Shown: positions 1-11,670, counted from the first letter of the stretch. The stretch: 64,000 bases of DNA from Mytilus trossulus (GCF_036588685.1 NC_086376.1:15577911-15641910); one strand, 5' to 3'. Made by a program: numbers and translations. The notes: generated from the letters alone by a model not told the origin.

Positions 1-170
1 TTGATAAAATAATAACTAATGATTTAGTAATTTAGTGCTATACCAGAAGTCAAGTAAAAAGACTTCATTTTTCTATTGCCTGATAAAAATATTCTCAGTA
101 AATGTTTATTGGCATATTAATAAGGATTTAGTACCTACAAGTAACTTAACTTGGTTTATTATTTTTACAG

Positions 171-197
171 AAACAAATCCACCAAATTATCCAAGAG
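171..197 (+). CDS. Copy A 27-nt microexon
   Basis: This short exon follows a pyrimidine-rich acceptor (atttttacag) and ends at a good donor (gag|gtatgt). It enters and leaves in phase 1 and encodes TNPPNYPR plus split codons. Being a multiple of three it could be skipped without a frame change. I see no counterpart in copy B, whose TIR exon splices in phase straight to 26717. Confidence 0.5.
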
Positions 198-3100
198 GTA
201 TGTATGGCACTTCTCTTTATACTGTTGATATTTATAGCATAACTCTTAATTGCCTTCAGATATGAAATTTGTTTGTACATGCAATTAATTAGCCTCTCTT
301 TGACACAGTTGGCCATTGAAGTCAGTCCATTAATCTGTAGTTTTTACAATCTCTGTCACTTGATATTTGGTTGATACTTGTTTCAATTGTTAAACAATGT
401 CAAGCAAATACCATCTCCATTATATTTTTATATCTTAATTTTTTTGTTTACAAAATTAATTCTTGTTTTTGACAGCAAACAGTATTGTTGAAACAGATGC
501 AGGGCCACAGGAACCACCAGAAACTGCTGACAACTTACATCCAGAGAATCCAAATACAACAAATAGATCTGGAAATGGAAATCCTTCAAACCAACAATCA
601 GGTGGAGGTAACCAACATAGTTTGGGAGCTTCAGAGACACAATCAGAAGGTGGACCAGTTATTTACCAGAGGACCAGTACAAATGGATTGAATTCTAACA
701 ATTCATCTTCAACATCATCATCATCAACTTCAAGTCTGCTGGTTGAAAATGGTCAAAGCTCAACACAAACAGGTCCTGATCACACATTGTCAGTGGCCAC
801 TCCTCCAACCACAGTAATGTCTACTACAGGGAACAATATTGAGGAACCAGCAGCTTTAGCAGTAGCCTCAGCAATTACTGCAATGCAGAATTCTGGTACT
901 AGAGCTCAGGCAGTAGCCTCAGTAAGAACTGCAATGCAGAATTCTGGTACTAGAGCTCAAACAGTAGCCTCAACAAGTACTATAATGCACACTTCTGCTA
1001 GTAGAGAGCCTCCTGATGGTGCAGCAACTTTGACTAACTCACCATTTATAACCATGCACAATTCTTCAGATACAAATGTAAAGGTACTATATTTTATGTT
1101 TCAGATATTAGTTTAAATTAAAAGTTATATGTCATTGAAATAACAAAATGAAATTAAATAAAATCCTGGGAAGTATAAAAAAATAGAAAGTAACAGGCTA
1201 TTATTTCAACTTGGAATTATTTTTAATCATGGAATTTGCATAATTTCTTGGGCTAAAAATGATTGATAAATTCCAAGTTTATTCTGTATTTTAAGGTTCT
1301 GTGCCGCATGCAACACTTTCTATTCCACAGAAAATAGCACATTTTCAATAGAATTTACTGTGCTGTGCACAACACTTCTATACAAAATACATTGTATGAT
1401 TGTATGGAAAGTGGTATGCACTGCCCAAAAAATCATAATACAGAATAACCATGGAATTTGTGCAAATTCTAAGTAAAAATAATAATAAGTTGAAATAATA
1501 GCCTGCTAAGTGCAATATCACTGTTAAAATTAGGGAAATGCATTTGAGAATAACTGAACTGACATAACATAAACTTTGTCTCATTATCTTGATTCCATAA
1601 CATAAACTTTAATATATTATCTGAGAGATAAAATTGAGAATGGAAATGGTGAATGTGTCAAAGAGACAACAACCTGACCATAGAAAAAGCAACAGCAGAA
1701 GGTCACTAACAGGTCTTCAATGTAGGGAGAAATTCCCCCAACGGGAGGCATCCTTTATAATACATTTAGTGAGAAATTGTTTGTATTTTTATTTTACAGA
1801 ATATAGTTGGCAGAGACAATGGCAATGAAGATTATCCTTCCAGTAGTTTAAACAGAAGTGATGTGGAACCTGATAACAATAGTGGAAGTGTCAGTAACTC
1901 CACAGATAATCAGGTATCAGAATATTACTGCACTTTTTCGTAAAATATTATTGTCTCTTATCATTTAGTGAAAAGTGGGAGGTTTAGATTGCTTTAAAAC
2001 CAGGTTTAACCTATCATTTTCTTTTGGAAATGCCTGTTAGAAGATAGAAATATATTGACAAATGTTATCCACTACTGTTAGTTGAAAAAGTCAAATCTTT
2101 GGCTTTGGTTATGTCAGGTTTTATGGACTTCCCCCTTTTTAGCTCACCTGGCGCCAAGGGCCAAGTGAGCTTTCCTATCACTTTCTGTCCATCGTCCGGC
2201 GGCGTCGTCTGTCATCAATAACTTTTACAAAAATCTTCTCCTCTGAAACTACTGGGCCAAATTAAACCAAACTTGGCCACAATCATCATTAGGGTATCTA
2301 GTTTAAAAATGTGTGGTGTGACCTGGCCAACCAACCAAAATGGCCGCCATGGCTAAAAATAGAACATAGGGGTAAAATGCAGTTTTTGGCTTATAACTAA
2401 GCAACCAAAGCATTTAGAGCAAATCTGACAATGTAAAATTGTTTATCAGGTCAAGATCTATCTGCCCTGGAATTTTCCAGAGAATCAGACAACCCGTTGT
2501 TGGGTTGCTGCCCCTGAATTGGTTATTTTCAGGAAATTTTGCTGTTTTTGGTTATTATCTTGAATATTATTATAAAAAGAGATAAACTGTAAACAGCAAT
2601 AATGTTCAGAAAAGTAAATTTACAAATAAGTCAACATGACCGAAACGGTCAGTTAACCACTTTAGGAGTTATTGCCCTTTTTAGTCAATTTTTAACTATT
2701 TTTCGTAAATCTTAGTAATCTTTTACAAAAATCTTCTCTGAATCTACTGGGCGAAATTAATCCAAACTTTGCCACAATCATCTTTGGGGTATCTTTTTAA
2801 AAAAAAATTGTCTGGTGGCCTGCCATCCAACCAAGATGGCTGCCACGGCTAAAAATAGAACATAGGGGTAAAATGCAGTTTTTTGCCTCAACTCAAAAAC
2901 CAAAGCATTTAAAGCAAATTTGACATGGATTTTAATTGTTTATCAGGTCAAAATTTATCTGCCCTGATATTTTTAAATGAATCGGACAATCTGTTGTTGG
3001 GTTGCTGCCCCTGAATTGGTAATTTTAAGGAAATTTTGCTGTTTTTGGTTATTATCTTGAACATTATAATAGATAGAGATAAACTGTAAACAGCAATAAT

Positions 3101-4936
3101 GTTCAGCAAAGTAAGATTTACAAATAATTCAACATGACCGAAATGGTCAGTTGACCCCTTTAGGAGTTATTGCCCTTTATAGTCAATTTTTAACAATTTT
3201 CATAAAATTTGTAAATTTTTTCTAACATATTCCACTGAAACTACTGGGCCAAGTTCTTTCGGTAAGGGCCGATTTTGGCCTCAAGTTTCAGGTTCATCGA
3301 ACGAAAGATTTTGGACACTTAAATGTCTGTTTAAATTGATTTAATTAGTTGATGTAAGAGATTTTAACTGATTTAGTCAATAAAAATGCTCAGATTCAAG
3401 CGTAAATATGAATAATCTATCAAACATGCAAAAAAACATCACTTTTAAGATGCTTTTTGTCAAAAATGAAAGTGGCAGCATCCTTGTTCATCCTCAACCT
3501 TTATATATGTTATGTATTATCATCAAATACAACTTACATTTCAATATTATGAATGAACACGAATGCTGCCACTTTCAACCATCTAAAATTTAACTAAAAT
3601 GCTAAAATTTTAGTAATTTAGCATCACTTAAAGATGCTAGAACTGATATATGTGCATTGTATTGGTAAAAACTGCTAATATTATTTAGCAGAAGCATTTT
3701 TGTTTCCAGTAAATAGCTAAAAGATAACATTTTCACACTTTTGTAAAACTGCTATATTTTGGGACCAAAAAGGGGTCTTACTGAACCTACTCCTTTGGTT
3801 TCCGTTCTCTAACTTTAGTTTGCCTCAACCAAATGTTATGAAACTTATACACAATGCTTATTACCACAAAACACAGATCAAATTTAAATTTGGTGGCATC
3901 ATTTATATGGTTCTACAGTGATGCCCCCATACAAACAAAAAACTCACATCAAGTTCAAATTTGGGTTGCAACAGTTTTACAGTTCTTCAGGTAAGTCCCC
4001 TTGTAACGTTATATGCAAGTGGGGGCATCATCTGTGTCCCATGGATACATTCACCATTTATTTATTGTTGTATTTTTATTATTTCATTATTTTCAAATTA
4101 TATTTAGCCCGTTTTCTTTGTTCTGTAATTACTTAATTATTCTTGTTCCCTATTAATATTGTAGCATGTATTGCATGCTATGGTTATGTAATCATTATTT
4201 GAATGAGGAAATTGATTAGTATAAGCTATGAATATCTTGTTTCAAAACCCTATAATTATAATGTATTTGTTTTATGATGATATGTTTAAAATGATGAGGA
4301 ATAACTATTTCAAAACCGAACCAGGTGAAATAAAGAGAAAAAGGTTTATAATAGGTTAGCATACTGTCTTGAGACATATGAATTAACCGGATGTTTGATT
4401 ATTTTGACTCTTTTTCAGTTGAGCACTTATCCACTTATCAGGAAAAGTCATACCTGTCCACTGCCACCTGAACAGTTAGTTTGTCCAAAAGATAAACATT
4501 CCAATTCTCAGCACGATAGTGGATATGCTCCCAGTCTGGACTTGCAATCTGTTTTAAATGATCATCAAGAGACAAATGGTTTCACCACTTCTGACATAGG
4601 AATAAACAGACCAACTGCTAATAGTAGTGCTCCACTGACAAGCAATAGAGATGGGTGTAAATCAATGGACAGATCTGCTAAAAACAGCCAAGGTAACTAA
4701 AAACTATAATAATAATAATAGTAAAAATTTCTATAGTGCCCTATATAACAATAAAATCACTCTAAGACGCTTTACATATATATATACATGATAAAAATAT
4801 AATAAGTTAACCACAAAACAAAATGGAATAAAAAATGTTATGTTTAAAAGAACTAAAAACGTATATATGAAAGATATATGAACATAAATAATTATATTGA
4901 TAGAAAAATAATAGAATTAAAATCAATAATAAGTAC

Positions 4937-4969
<33 letters not shown>

Positions 4970-6046
4970 ATTGACACACATTGCTTCAAAGTGTGAAGTT
5001 CTCTGTAATAGAAAAATATCATATGAAATTAATACATTCATTATATATAATACCCCTCTTTATGAAAAATTTATTTATGTTATTTTCTTGTATTCAGTTG
5101 ATTACACATGTCAAAATTTCATTGTCAAATGTTTATTTCTTACATTTGTTACAATCTGCACATCTTTATCGTAAGAATAGTTTAGTTTTTTAAACAATGC
5201 TGAATCATGTTGTTAAATGCATCATTTTAGGTATTCAAAAATACTCTTCATCAATTTAAGATCATTAATGACACAACCAATTAATACTCATTAATTAAAA
5301 ATAAATGATTTTATGGGTGCACTCAATTGCCCACATTTTGGGATTAAAATGTTTTACATTTGCACACATTTATCTTACAGATGCACTCAGGTAAAAAAGG
5401 GTATATAATGAAATATAAATGATAGAAAAATTCGTTAACTTTGAAGATATAATTTAATCATATATTGTTCATATTGCATTCTAAGACAAAATATAAAGTG
5501 TGCATGATAAATTCTGTTATAACTAAAGGCATACATGTAACTTCATTGCGAATTTTTAGGGTGAACAAGTACCAGAATAGTGATCTCTTTAAAATTCTAA
5601 ATAATCTAAGTTAGTTATAAAGTTTTGTCAAGGCACGAATATTTTATGAAGGTGGTTTTTTTTTATAGCAAATCGGGGGTAAAAACCTGTCAAATAAATG
5701 TGTGCAATTGTAATGAAAAGCTGCACACAAACGTAATGATTTTAGTGCGCAAATGTAATGGTAATTAATGGGCGCAGCCATAATGCACTGGATTTTATAT
5801 TTAATAAAAAATCTGTTTCAGAGTCATATTAATTATCTCATTACATTTTACTAATAAATATTGTAAATCATTTAAAGAGATAAAAGTCTTTTAACATGAG
5901 TAATTTTATTTACAGGTACTTCCCTTTTATTGTCTACAATGAGACAGATGCTACCTGGTGCAACCTCTACAATGAGAAATACTGTGGGGACAATGTTTAA
6001 ACACTCAGTGAACTTTGTAAATAAATGTGACCAAAGTTTTATTTAA
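171..6046 (+). CDS. TIR-gene paralogue, copy A (3' exons only; 5' end lies outside window)
   Basis: Five exons join in frame: 171-197, 476-1083, 1800-1913, 4419-4692 and 5916-6046. All have AG/GT borders and compatible phases (1, 1, 0, 0, 1). They give about 383 residues ending at a TAA at 6044-6046. The product is low-complexity, rich in Ser, Thr, Asn and Gln, with no membrane segment or known fold visible, so it is probably disordered. Copy B (23020-29729) has the last four exons in the same order and phase, and there they follow a TIR-domain exon. I infer that copy A also has a TIR exon upstream of base 1. Function is not provable from this part; a signalling or innate-immune role is inferred from copy B. 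Introns hold repeats at 1620-1775, 2140-3330 and 4710-4967. It could instead be a gene sharing only the tail. Confidence 0.68.
476..1083 (+). CDS. Copy A large Ser/Thr/Asn-rich exon
   Basis: Open in phase 1 from the acceptor gacag|caaac to the donor aag|gtacta. It encodes about 202 residues of low-complexity sequence with Ser runs and Gln/Asn-rich stretches. It is homologous to exon 26717-27222 of copy B: both share NTTNRS, NPSNQQ/TPLHQQ-like segments, QTG, TPP-T and NSSDT near the end. It also carries three 17-residue repeats at 859-1011 that copy B lacks. Confidence 0.7.
859..1011 (+). repeat. In-frame 51-nt (17-residue) tandem repeat, 3 units
   Basis: Units at 859-909, 910-960 and 961-1011 encode AVASAITAMQNSGTRAQ, AVASVRTAMQNSGTRAQ and a diverged TVASTSTIMHTSASREP. 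The first two are nearly identical in DNA, pointing to recent expansion. Copy B has only one unit-like segment at the corresponding place. Confidence 0.85.
1620..1775 (+). repeat. Dispersed mussel-type repeat in intron
   Basis: The segment from 'aaattgagaatggaaatgg' through 'caggtcttcaatgtaggg' and the following 'gagaaattccc' recurs with few changes at 62785-62920. It ends only about 25 bases before the acceptor of exon 1800-1913. Confidence 0.8.
1800..1913 (+). CDS. Copy A exon (38 codons)
   Basis: A phase-0 exon between attttacag and cag|gtatcag. It encodes NIVGRDNG... and ends STDNQ. Copy B exon 28062-28169 encodes EIVGRDTI... and ends SIDNQ, so the exon is conserved between the paralogues. 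Confidence 0.7.
2140..3330 (+). repeat. Mollusc-type dispersed repeat with internal ~495-bp duplication
   Basis: It begins near 'agctcacctggcgccaaggg' and carries two diverged copies of a block starting at 'cttctc(ctc)tgaaactactg', near 2235 and 2731, plus the start of a third near 3228. Shared landmarks are 'aacataggggtaaaatgcag' and 'aaacagcaataatgttcag'. It lies in a copy A intron. I recognise the family from bivalve DNA; no coding potential is seen. Confidence 0.8.
3468..3576. repeat. Short inverted repeat (14-bp arms)
   Basis: GAAAGTGGCAGCAT at 3468-3481 is matched by its reverse complement at 3563-3576, with about 80 bases between. It may be a small hairpin element remnant. The rest of the intron, about 3600-4400, shows nothing I can identify. 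Confidence 0.5.
4419..4692 (+). CDS. Copy A exon (91 codons)
   Basis: The exon runs from ctttttcag to the donor caag|gtaact, entering in phase 0 and leaving in phase 1. It encodes a polar segment containing HDSGYAPSLDLQSVLNDHQ and SMDRSAKNSQ. Copy B exon 29469-29748 is clearly homologous (LQSILNDHQNTNG) but has TGA where this copy reads AGA after SMD. Confidence 0.72.
4710..4967 (+). repeat. Retroposon-like tail ending in poly(A)
   Basis: An AT-rich intronic stretch contains 'ctctaagacgctttacata', a TA microsatellite (about 4770-4787) and a run of about 29 A (4938-4966). The run of A looks like the 3' end of a retroposed sequence. Intron bases 4970-5915 hold nothing recognisable. Confidence 0.5.
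5916..6046 (+). CDS. Copy A terminal exon with stop
   Basis: The acceptor is ttatttacag. Two bases complete the split Gly codon and 42 codons follow to TAA at 6044-6046. The encoded tail contains MLPGATSTMRNTVGTMFKHS and ends KCDQSFI. The copy B equivalent near 30267 keeps landmarks (cttcccttttat, tgtgaccaaag) but is rearranged and lies after a stop. Confidence 0.68.
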
Positions 6047-6095
6047 ATAGATTATATATTAATTGTTTAAACTTTTAACCTAACTGTTTGGTTTT

Positions 6096-6101
6096 ATTAA
6101 A
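6096..6101 (+). terminator. Probable poly(A) signal ATTAAA for copy A
   Basis: ATTAAA lies 50 bases after the stop codon, a normal distance for a short 3'UTR. An AATAAA also occurs at 6019-6024, but inside the coding sequence. Confidence 0.4.
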
Positions 6102-6259
6102 GTTTATATTTAGTGTTTTATATTTTGTTTATAAAGGTCAATATTTAGAATAATATATTTTATTTAAATTGGTTGTTATTTTGAAATGAGGCTGGTTAGA
6201 TTAGCTGTGATTAGAATACTATTATTAATGATTTTTTTCGGATTTTGTTATCAAAGCAC

Positions 6260-6870
6260 TTATTCATTGTTTTTTTTGTTGAGCCTGCCACTTTTGTCAC
6301 AGAAAGCTCAACATAGGAAAGTGATTTGGCGGCAGTCGTGCGGTGGTGTTAGCTAACTTCTTAAAAGCTTTATATTTTAGAAGGTGGACGACTTGGATAA
6401 TTCATACTTTGTATATAGATGCCTCATGTAACAAAGTTTCCATCAGTCACATGTCCAATGTCCTTGAACTCATTTCATGGTTCTGTGACTACTTGGAAAA
6501 AAAAATTAAGATTTTTTGTAATATTAAATTCTCTTTTATTATGAGTAATAGGATAACTATATTTGGTTTGTGTGTACCTTGCAAGGTTCTGATGCATGTC
6601 AGACAGTTTTTGCTTGACCTCGACCTCATTTCATGGATCAGTGAACAAGGTTAAGTTTTGGTGGTCAAGCCCATATCTCAGATACTATAAGCAATATGAT
6701 AACTATATTTGGTATGTGCGTACCTTGTAAGGTCCTCATGCCCGTCAGACAGTTTTCACTTGACCTCGACCTCATTTCATGGATCAGTGAACAAGGTTAA
6801 GTTTTGGTGGTCAAGTCCATATCTCAGATACTATAAACAATAGGTCTAGTATATTTGGTGTATGGAAGGA
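6260..6870 (+). repeat. Mollusc tandem satellite (left part)
   Basis: Diverged units of about 120-130 bp contain 'cttgacctcgacctcatttc', 'gttaagttttggtggtcaag' and 'aactatatttggt'. The array resumes at about 9056 after a Penelope-like insertion and again after 10025, so it was one array broken by two insertions. Confidence 0.8.
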
Positions 6871-9055
6871 CTGTAAAAGAGGGACGAAAGATACCAAAGG
6901 GACAGTCAAACTCATAAATGTAAAATAAACTGACAACGCCATGGCTAAAAATGAAAAAGACAAACAGACAAACAATAGTACACATGACACAACATAGAAA
7001 ACTAAAGAATAAAAAACACGAATTCCACCAAAAACTAGGGGTGATTGCAGGTGCTCCAGAAGGGTAAGCAGATCCTGCTCCACATGTGGCAACTGTCGTG
7101 TTGCTTATGTGATAACTAATCCGGTATATAGTCTAATTCGGTAAGTCACATTCATGAAAGGGAAGGGGATTGTAGTTACGACGTAAGGAACATATCCAAT
7201 ATCATTTGTGAAACAGTTATTTCATAACGGTCAACCAACTTTGATGGTGTCTGTAAAATTTACGAAGGGATCATTTCAACCTCACCATTTGAAACTCTTG
7301 GTTTAATAGCTTCCCTGTGAGCAGCAACCCTCTATCAAGAATATCATGATAGGAAATGCAAGCACGGGCATATTGTATCAATTAGAAGATATATACCCCG
7401 TATTCAGGTGCTCCTGGAATGTTGCTACTTAGAAATGGAAAGTTGAAATTATCTCTTTGGTCGTAGTTTTTTTTACAACCGACCCTCATTGTCAATTTCT
7501 AGATGTAAGTCAAGATATGAGGCCGAATTAACTGTCTCTGTAGTATCCTTTATCTCTAGTTCGATGGGATAGATGCGTTCAACATAGTCAACAAATTTTG
7601 AATTATTTAGCGAGAGAACATCATCTATATAGCAGAAAGTAGAGTTAAAGGATATTGCTAACTTCTTATCTTTCTTCCTAAGAAGTTCCTGCATAAAGTC
7701 AGCCTCATAATAATAAAGAAACATTGTGGCAAGTAGAGGGACACAGTTTGTTCCCATTGGAATGCCGACAGTCTGTTGAAAAACACGTCCTCTGAACGTA
7801 ACAAATATGTTGTCAATCAAGAAATCAAATATCTTTATAATATCAGTTTCAGAGAATATTTTGTTTGAATCAGAGTGATCCTTTACAAAGCAGGATTTAT
7901 CCCTCCCTAAAACAAGATACTTGTATCTGCGTTGGCCATTCTTTTTAATGAAGCAAAGCAATACCAACTCTTTCAATTTGTCTTTTAGTTTGGAATGTGG
8001 GATACTTGTGAAAAGAGTAGAAAAGTCAAATGTTTTAATACTGTTACAAGATGAAAGAGAGTTAGATTGTATGTACTCTAAAAGATTTTTAGAATTTTTT
8101 AAGTATCCACATCTAATGCACGCCACATCTAGAATAGACAGTTTCACAATAACTTTGAAGCCCATCTATGATTGCTGATAAAATAGATGTTAATAATTTA
8201 GAAAGAGGTTTCGTGGAGCACTTGGAAGACCCAGCAATATACCATTGTTTGTAAGTACAATATGTAGTTTAGGTATCCAATACAGTGATAGAAGATCCAG
8301 TTCTTCATCTTTGGTTGAAATTCCAAAGGAACATAGAACAGACCCAAGCTTATCCAGGGTTTCCTCTTTGGTAAGTGTCGTGAGGGTATATGTTGAGTTT
8401 CCAAGTGAATTGTCAATACCTAATTCGTTTATCAAGCAGTGAATGTAATGAGTTTTACACACAAAAATGATGTTGTTTGGGGCTTTATCTGCAGGGACGA
8501 CTACATATTTGTCATGGAGGTAGGCTAGGTGTTTTGCGACATTTGGGTCTTTAAAGATTGATGTAGCATGGGCATTGATATACCCATTCAGTTTCTTAAT
8601 TCTGATTTGTATCAACGACCTCACTGCCTTTATCCATTCGGAAAGAGTGTCTTCGTCATCCTTCTCGCGTTTATCCCATTGCCTGGCATAATCGTCGACT
8701 GAATCCATCAAAACATTTAAAGTTGTATTTCCAATTGATGGATTTAGGCTCACGATATTTCGGACCTTTCGATAACACATTTCTAAAGAAGTGTTATTAA
8801 CAACGTTGAGGTCACCGGTAATAACGTGGCCAGCAGGATTATATATGAATAGGGAAGTAGCACAAGTTCTCTCAGGAGGTTTAGACTTGAAGTCGTCAAT
8901 ATCGAAATCCTGCAAAACGTGTTTGTAATTGAAAATTTTAGTTGCAATAGGTTTGGTATAGGTATAAGAAATGATTGGTACAGACTGGTCTTTGAAATAA
9001 GGAGGTATTTTCGATTGAACTAATTTATGATGAAGGATATTGCCTAAGGTAATGT
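6870..9055 (-). mobile_element. Penelope-like retroelement, copy 1 (5'-truncated, inactive)
   Basis: This is the longest reverse-transcriptase relic of its family here. Two reading segments (9055-8193, then 8165-7473) carry, in order: an N-terminal region with VVVPADKAPNNIIFV, RT motif A (FDFSTLFTSIPH), motif B (GIPMGTNCVPLLA), the catalytic motif C (YIDDVLSLNN) and SASYLDLHLEID. The stretch 8190-8100 is out of frame: two opposite frameshifts (near 8260 and 8105) and in-frame stops break the ORF. A non-coding tail follows to about 6870. No GIY-YIG endonuclease is visible after the RT. The element interrupts the satellite at both ends. The open frame runs past 9055 to 9104 into satellite sequence, so the first residues of that ORF are not element-coded. 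Confidence 0.78.
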
Positions 9056-9430
9056 AAGGTGTACATGTCCAGCTGGCAGGTGTCATCTCATTTTCACGGT
9101 TCATTACTCAGTGTTAAGTTTTTGTGGTTTGGTCTGTTATGCTTATACTGTATGTTATAGGTCTATTTTATTTTGTGTATGGAATGATTGTAAGTTGTAT
9201 ATGTCTAGCTGGCAGGTATAATCTGACATTGACCTCATTTTCATGGTTCAGACGTCAAAGTTAAGTTTTTGAGTTTTGGTCTTTTTTTGTAATACTCAAT
9301 GCAATAAGTCAACTATATTTGGTGTATGGAAATATTTTATGATCTTTATGTCAGTCTCACAGGTTTTATTTGACCTTGACCTCATTTTCATGGTTCATTA
9401 CTCAGTGTTAAGTTTTTGTGTTTTGGTCTA
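9056..9430 (+). repeat. Mollusc tandem satellite (middle part)
   Basis: Units contain 'gacctcattttcatggttca', 'gtgttaagtttttgtg' and 'atttggtgtatggaa', continuing the array left of the Penelope-like insertion. Confidence 0.8.
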
Positions 9431-10023
9431 CTTTTATACGACCGCAAAAATGGAACATTTTTTGGTCGTATATTGGTATGACGTTGGCGTCGTCGTCGTT
9501 GTCGTCGTCCAAAGACATTTGGTTTTCGCACTTTAACTTTAGTAAAAGTAAATAGAAATCTATGAAATTTAAACACAAGGTTCATGACCATAAAAGGAAG
9601 GTTGGGATTGTGTTTGGGTGTTTTGGTCCCAACGGTTCAGGAAAAAGGGGCCAAAAGGGGATCCAAATAAGCATTTTTCTTGGTTTATGCACAATAACTT
9701 AACATAATTTAAAAGCAGTGCAAGATTGGTAATTAAAAGTCATTTAAATATCTCACCTAAACTGCTCTTAAATTATGTACATTGGGAATTTGCCAAAAAC
9801 TTTATTATTAATAAAATTTCAGAAATGGAAAAGAAAATTTCTTCAAATATCAAAGGACTAATATTCAACAGCATAGTGAAAACTATTTTAAGTTCATTCT
9901 GTGTCAGAAACCTATGCTGTGTCAACTATTTAATCACAATCCAAATTCAGAGATGTATCTAGTTTGAATGTTGTGTCCATACTAGCCCCAACCGTTCAGG
10001 GATCGACCTCTGTGGTCGTATAA
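9431..10023. mobile_element. Non-autonomous element with TATACGACCGC-type ends
   Basis: The left end reads 'ttttatacgaccgcaaaaa' and the right end 'gtggtcgtataaagctgcg', giving short imperfect inverted ends (TTATACGACC / GGTCGTATAA). It contains a GTC/GTC-rich stretch near 9487-9512 and the landmark 'ggtcccaacggttcaggaa'. I know this as a common bivalve repeat. No transposase is visible. It is inserted in the satellite. Confidence 0.6.
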
Positions 10024-10024
10024 A

Positions 10025-10250
10025 GCTGCGCCCTGCGGATCATCTGGTTCTTAAACTTTACGCAAAAGATCAACTTTATTTGTTGTATGGAAGAATTGTC
10101 AGCTGTACATGTCTGCCTGGCTTTGTTCATTTGACCTTGACCTCATTTTCATGGTTCATTGGTCAATGTTTTGTTTTCTTGGCTAATGTTAATTTTATGT
10201 GACAGTTATAATCCTGGTACCTTTGATAACTATTGTAATAAAGCTTTATA
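10025..10250 (+). repeat. Mollusc satellite (right part) and fragment of dispersed repeat
   Basis: A satellite unit at about 10070-10190 ('cattttcatggttcattgg') is followed by 'ataatcctggtacctttgat', the 3' end of the dispersed 'gacgaaacgcgcg' family. Confidence 0.65.
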
Positions 10251-10719
10251 TTTATGACTATCAACATAATATCAATGATAAGGAAAGAAGGCGAGACATT
10301 TCAGTGTGTTCACTCTTGTTTATAAATAGTTTTTGCAATTTAAATTAATAGAACAATATTTAGATCTTTAATCTAAAACTGTGAAAAATGAAAAATAGAA
10401 GTTCTTTTTATTAAGTCAATGGGACAAGAGATAGTTCAAACCTACTTAATAAAAAAATGCACTACTATTTATTAGGACAATATTATCCATTCAAATTGCG
10501 AGAAATAACTTTAAATCAGGATAATTTTCAATTCTGAGCATTTTGTAAAGATGGTGAAAAAAAAATCTCCTAAGTATTGTGGGGCAAAACCATTGTATCT
10601 CTTAAAACATATAGTTTCTTCTGTGTCTTCTACTTAGTAACTATGGATTCCAAGCCAGTCTCTAAATATAGATAATTGGAAAATGTAAATATTGACAATA
10701 CAATTCAAGGAATGGTATA

Positions 10720-10960
10720 TGTTAGAAGAAAGTGTAAGAGAGTCAAAAGATACACATAGGGCATTCAAACTAAGAAGTCAAAAGTAAACTGATATCTTCA
10801 TTGCTAAAACAGAAAAAGATACGCAAACAAACAACAGTACATAAATCACAACATAGGAATATAAAGTCTGAGCAACATGAACCCCACCAAAAAACTAGGG
10901 TGATTTCATATGCCTGGAAGGTTGTGCAGATCCTGCTGTATATATAAGCTACAAGCAGTC
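10720..10960 (-). mobile_element. Penelope-like 3' tail fragment
   Basis: Landmarks of the tail region of copy 1 recur in the same orientation: a C/A-rich 'gacaaacagacaaac'-like stretch, 'cacaacatag', 'ccaccaaaaactaggg' and 'gcagatcctgct'. No RT part is left. Bases 10985-11040 carry a fragment of the 'caatgagaca' dispersed repeat. Bases 11040-11590 show nothing supportable. Confidence 0.6.
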
Positions 10961-11599
10961 AGATCTGTTCAATTTTGTCAAAATAAACTGAATAAACATG
11001 TCTCATTGGCACTCATACCACATCTTCCTTTATCTATAAAATAAAACATCGTTATTGACAATAGTTGAATAGTTGAAAAATTTGAATAGTGACTTTTTGT
11101 TCTGAATTTTTCTCAGAGTTCGGTATTTTTGTTATTTTACTTTTTAATAAATAAAAAAAGGACACACCATGAACATGATGGAATTTTAAAAAAATCTCAC
11201 TGTTACAAATGCAGGAAAACATTACGGAAATATTTTACAAGAAAATCAACAAGGAACTATAGTGAAACTTCCAGCAATATACAAATCAAAACATGTAAAC
11301 AAGACTGTAATGCTGCGAGAAAAGCACGAGGAGCTCAAATGTATATGAATGCACCAACAAAATTAACATTCCTCTTATTAAAATGAGACAAATCCATTTT
11401 AACAACATACATGGCAAGGATGTACTAGAAAATTATAACCAAAAAAAAGTCCAAAGATGATTAATACGAACACAATGATCAACTGAAAATGAAAGCCATG
11501 GCCAAAATTAAAAGATTTCGATTGCCAATTTTTTTTTCAAAACATGAGACCCTGACAGGAGTTCAAGAAACATTTGTAGAGAATGGCTGGAATATAGAT

Positions 11600-11670
11600 A
11601 TCAAAGGTACCAGGATTATAATTTAATATGCAAGACGTGCATTTCATCTACATAAACTACATACTCCTGG
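11600..11670 (-). repeat. Fragment of the 'gacgaaacgcgcg' dispersed repeat
   Basis: 'atcaaaggtaccaggattat' followed by 'gacgtgcatttcatctac' is the reverse complement of the 3' end of the family seen at 28680-28750. Confidence 0.7.

Noticed and set aside
4807..5022. Minus-strand ORF with poly-Phe
   Set aside because: It is a translation of the poly(A) run at 4938-4966.
8190..9104. 304-codon ORF as an intact host gene
   Set aside because: It is the N-terminal part of a broken Penelope-like RT. Its first residues come from neighbouring satellite and its last ones lie after a frameshift.
9276..9591. ORFs over the GTC-rich stretch with Val or Arg runs
   Set aside because: They fall across a satellite/element junction and simple sequence; both strands are open only because of the trinucleotide repeat.
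11129..11386. 85-codon Lys/Arg-rich ORF
   Set aside because: No homology recognised, it lies between repeat fragments, and its composition follows the local A-richness.
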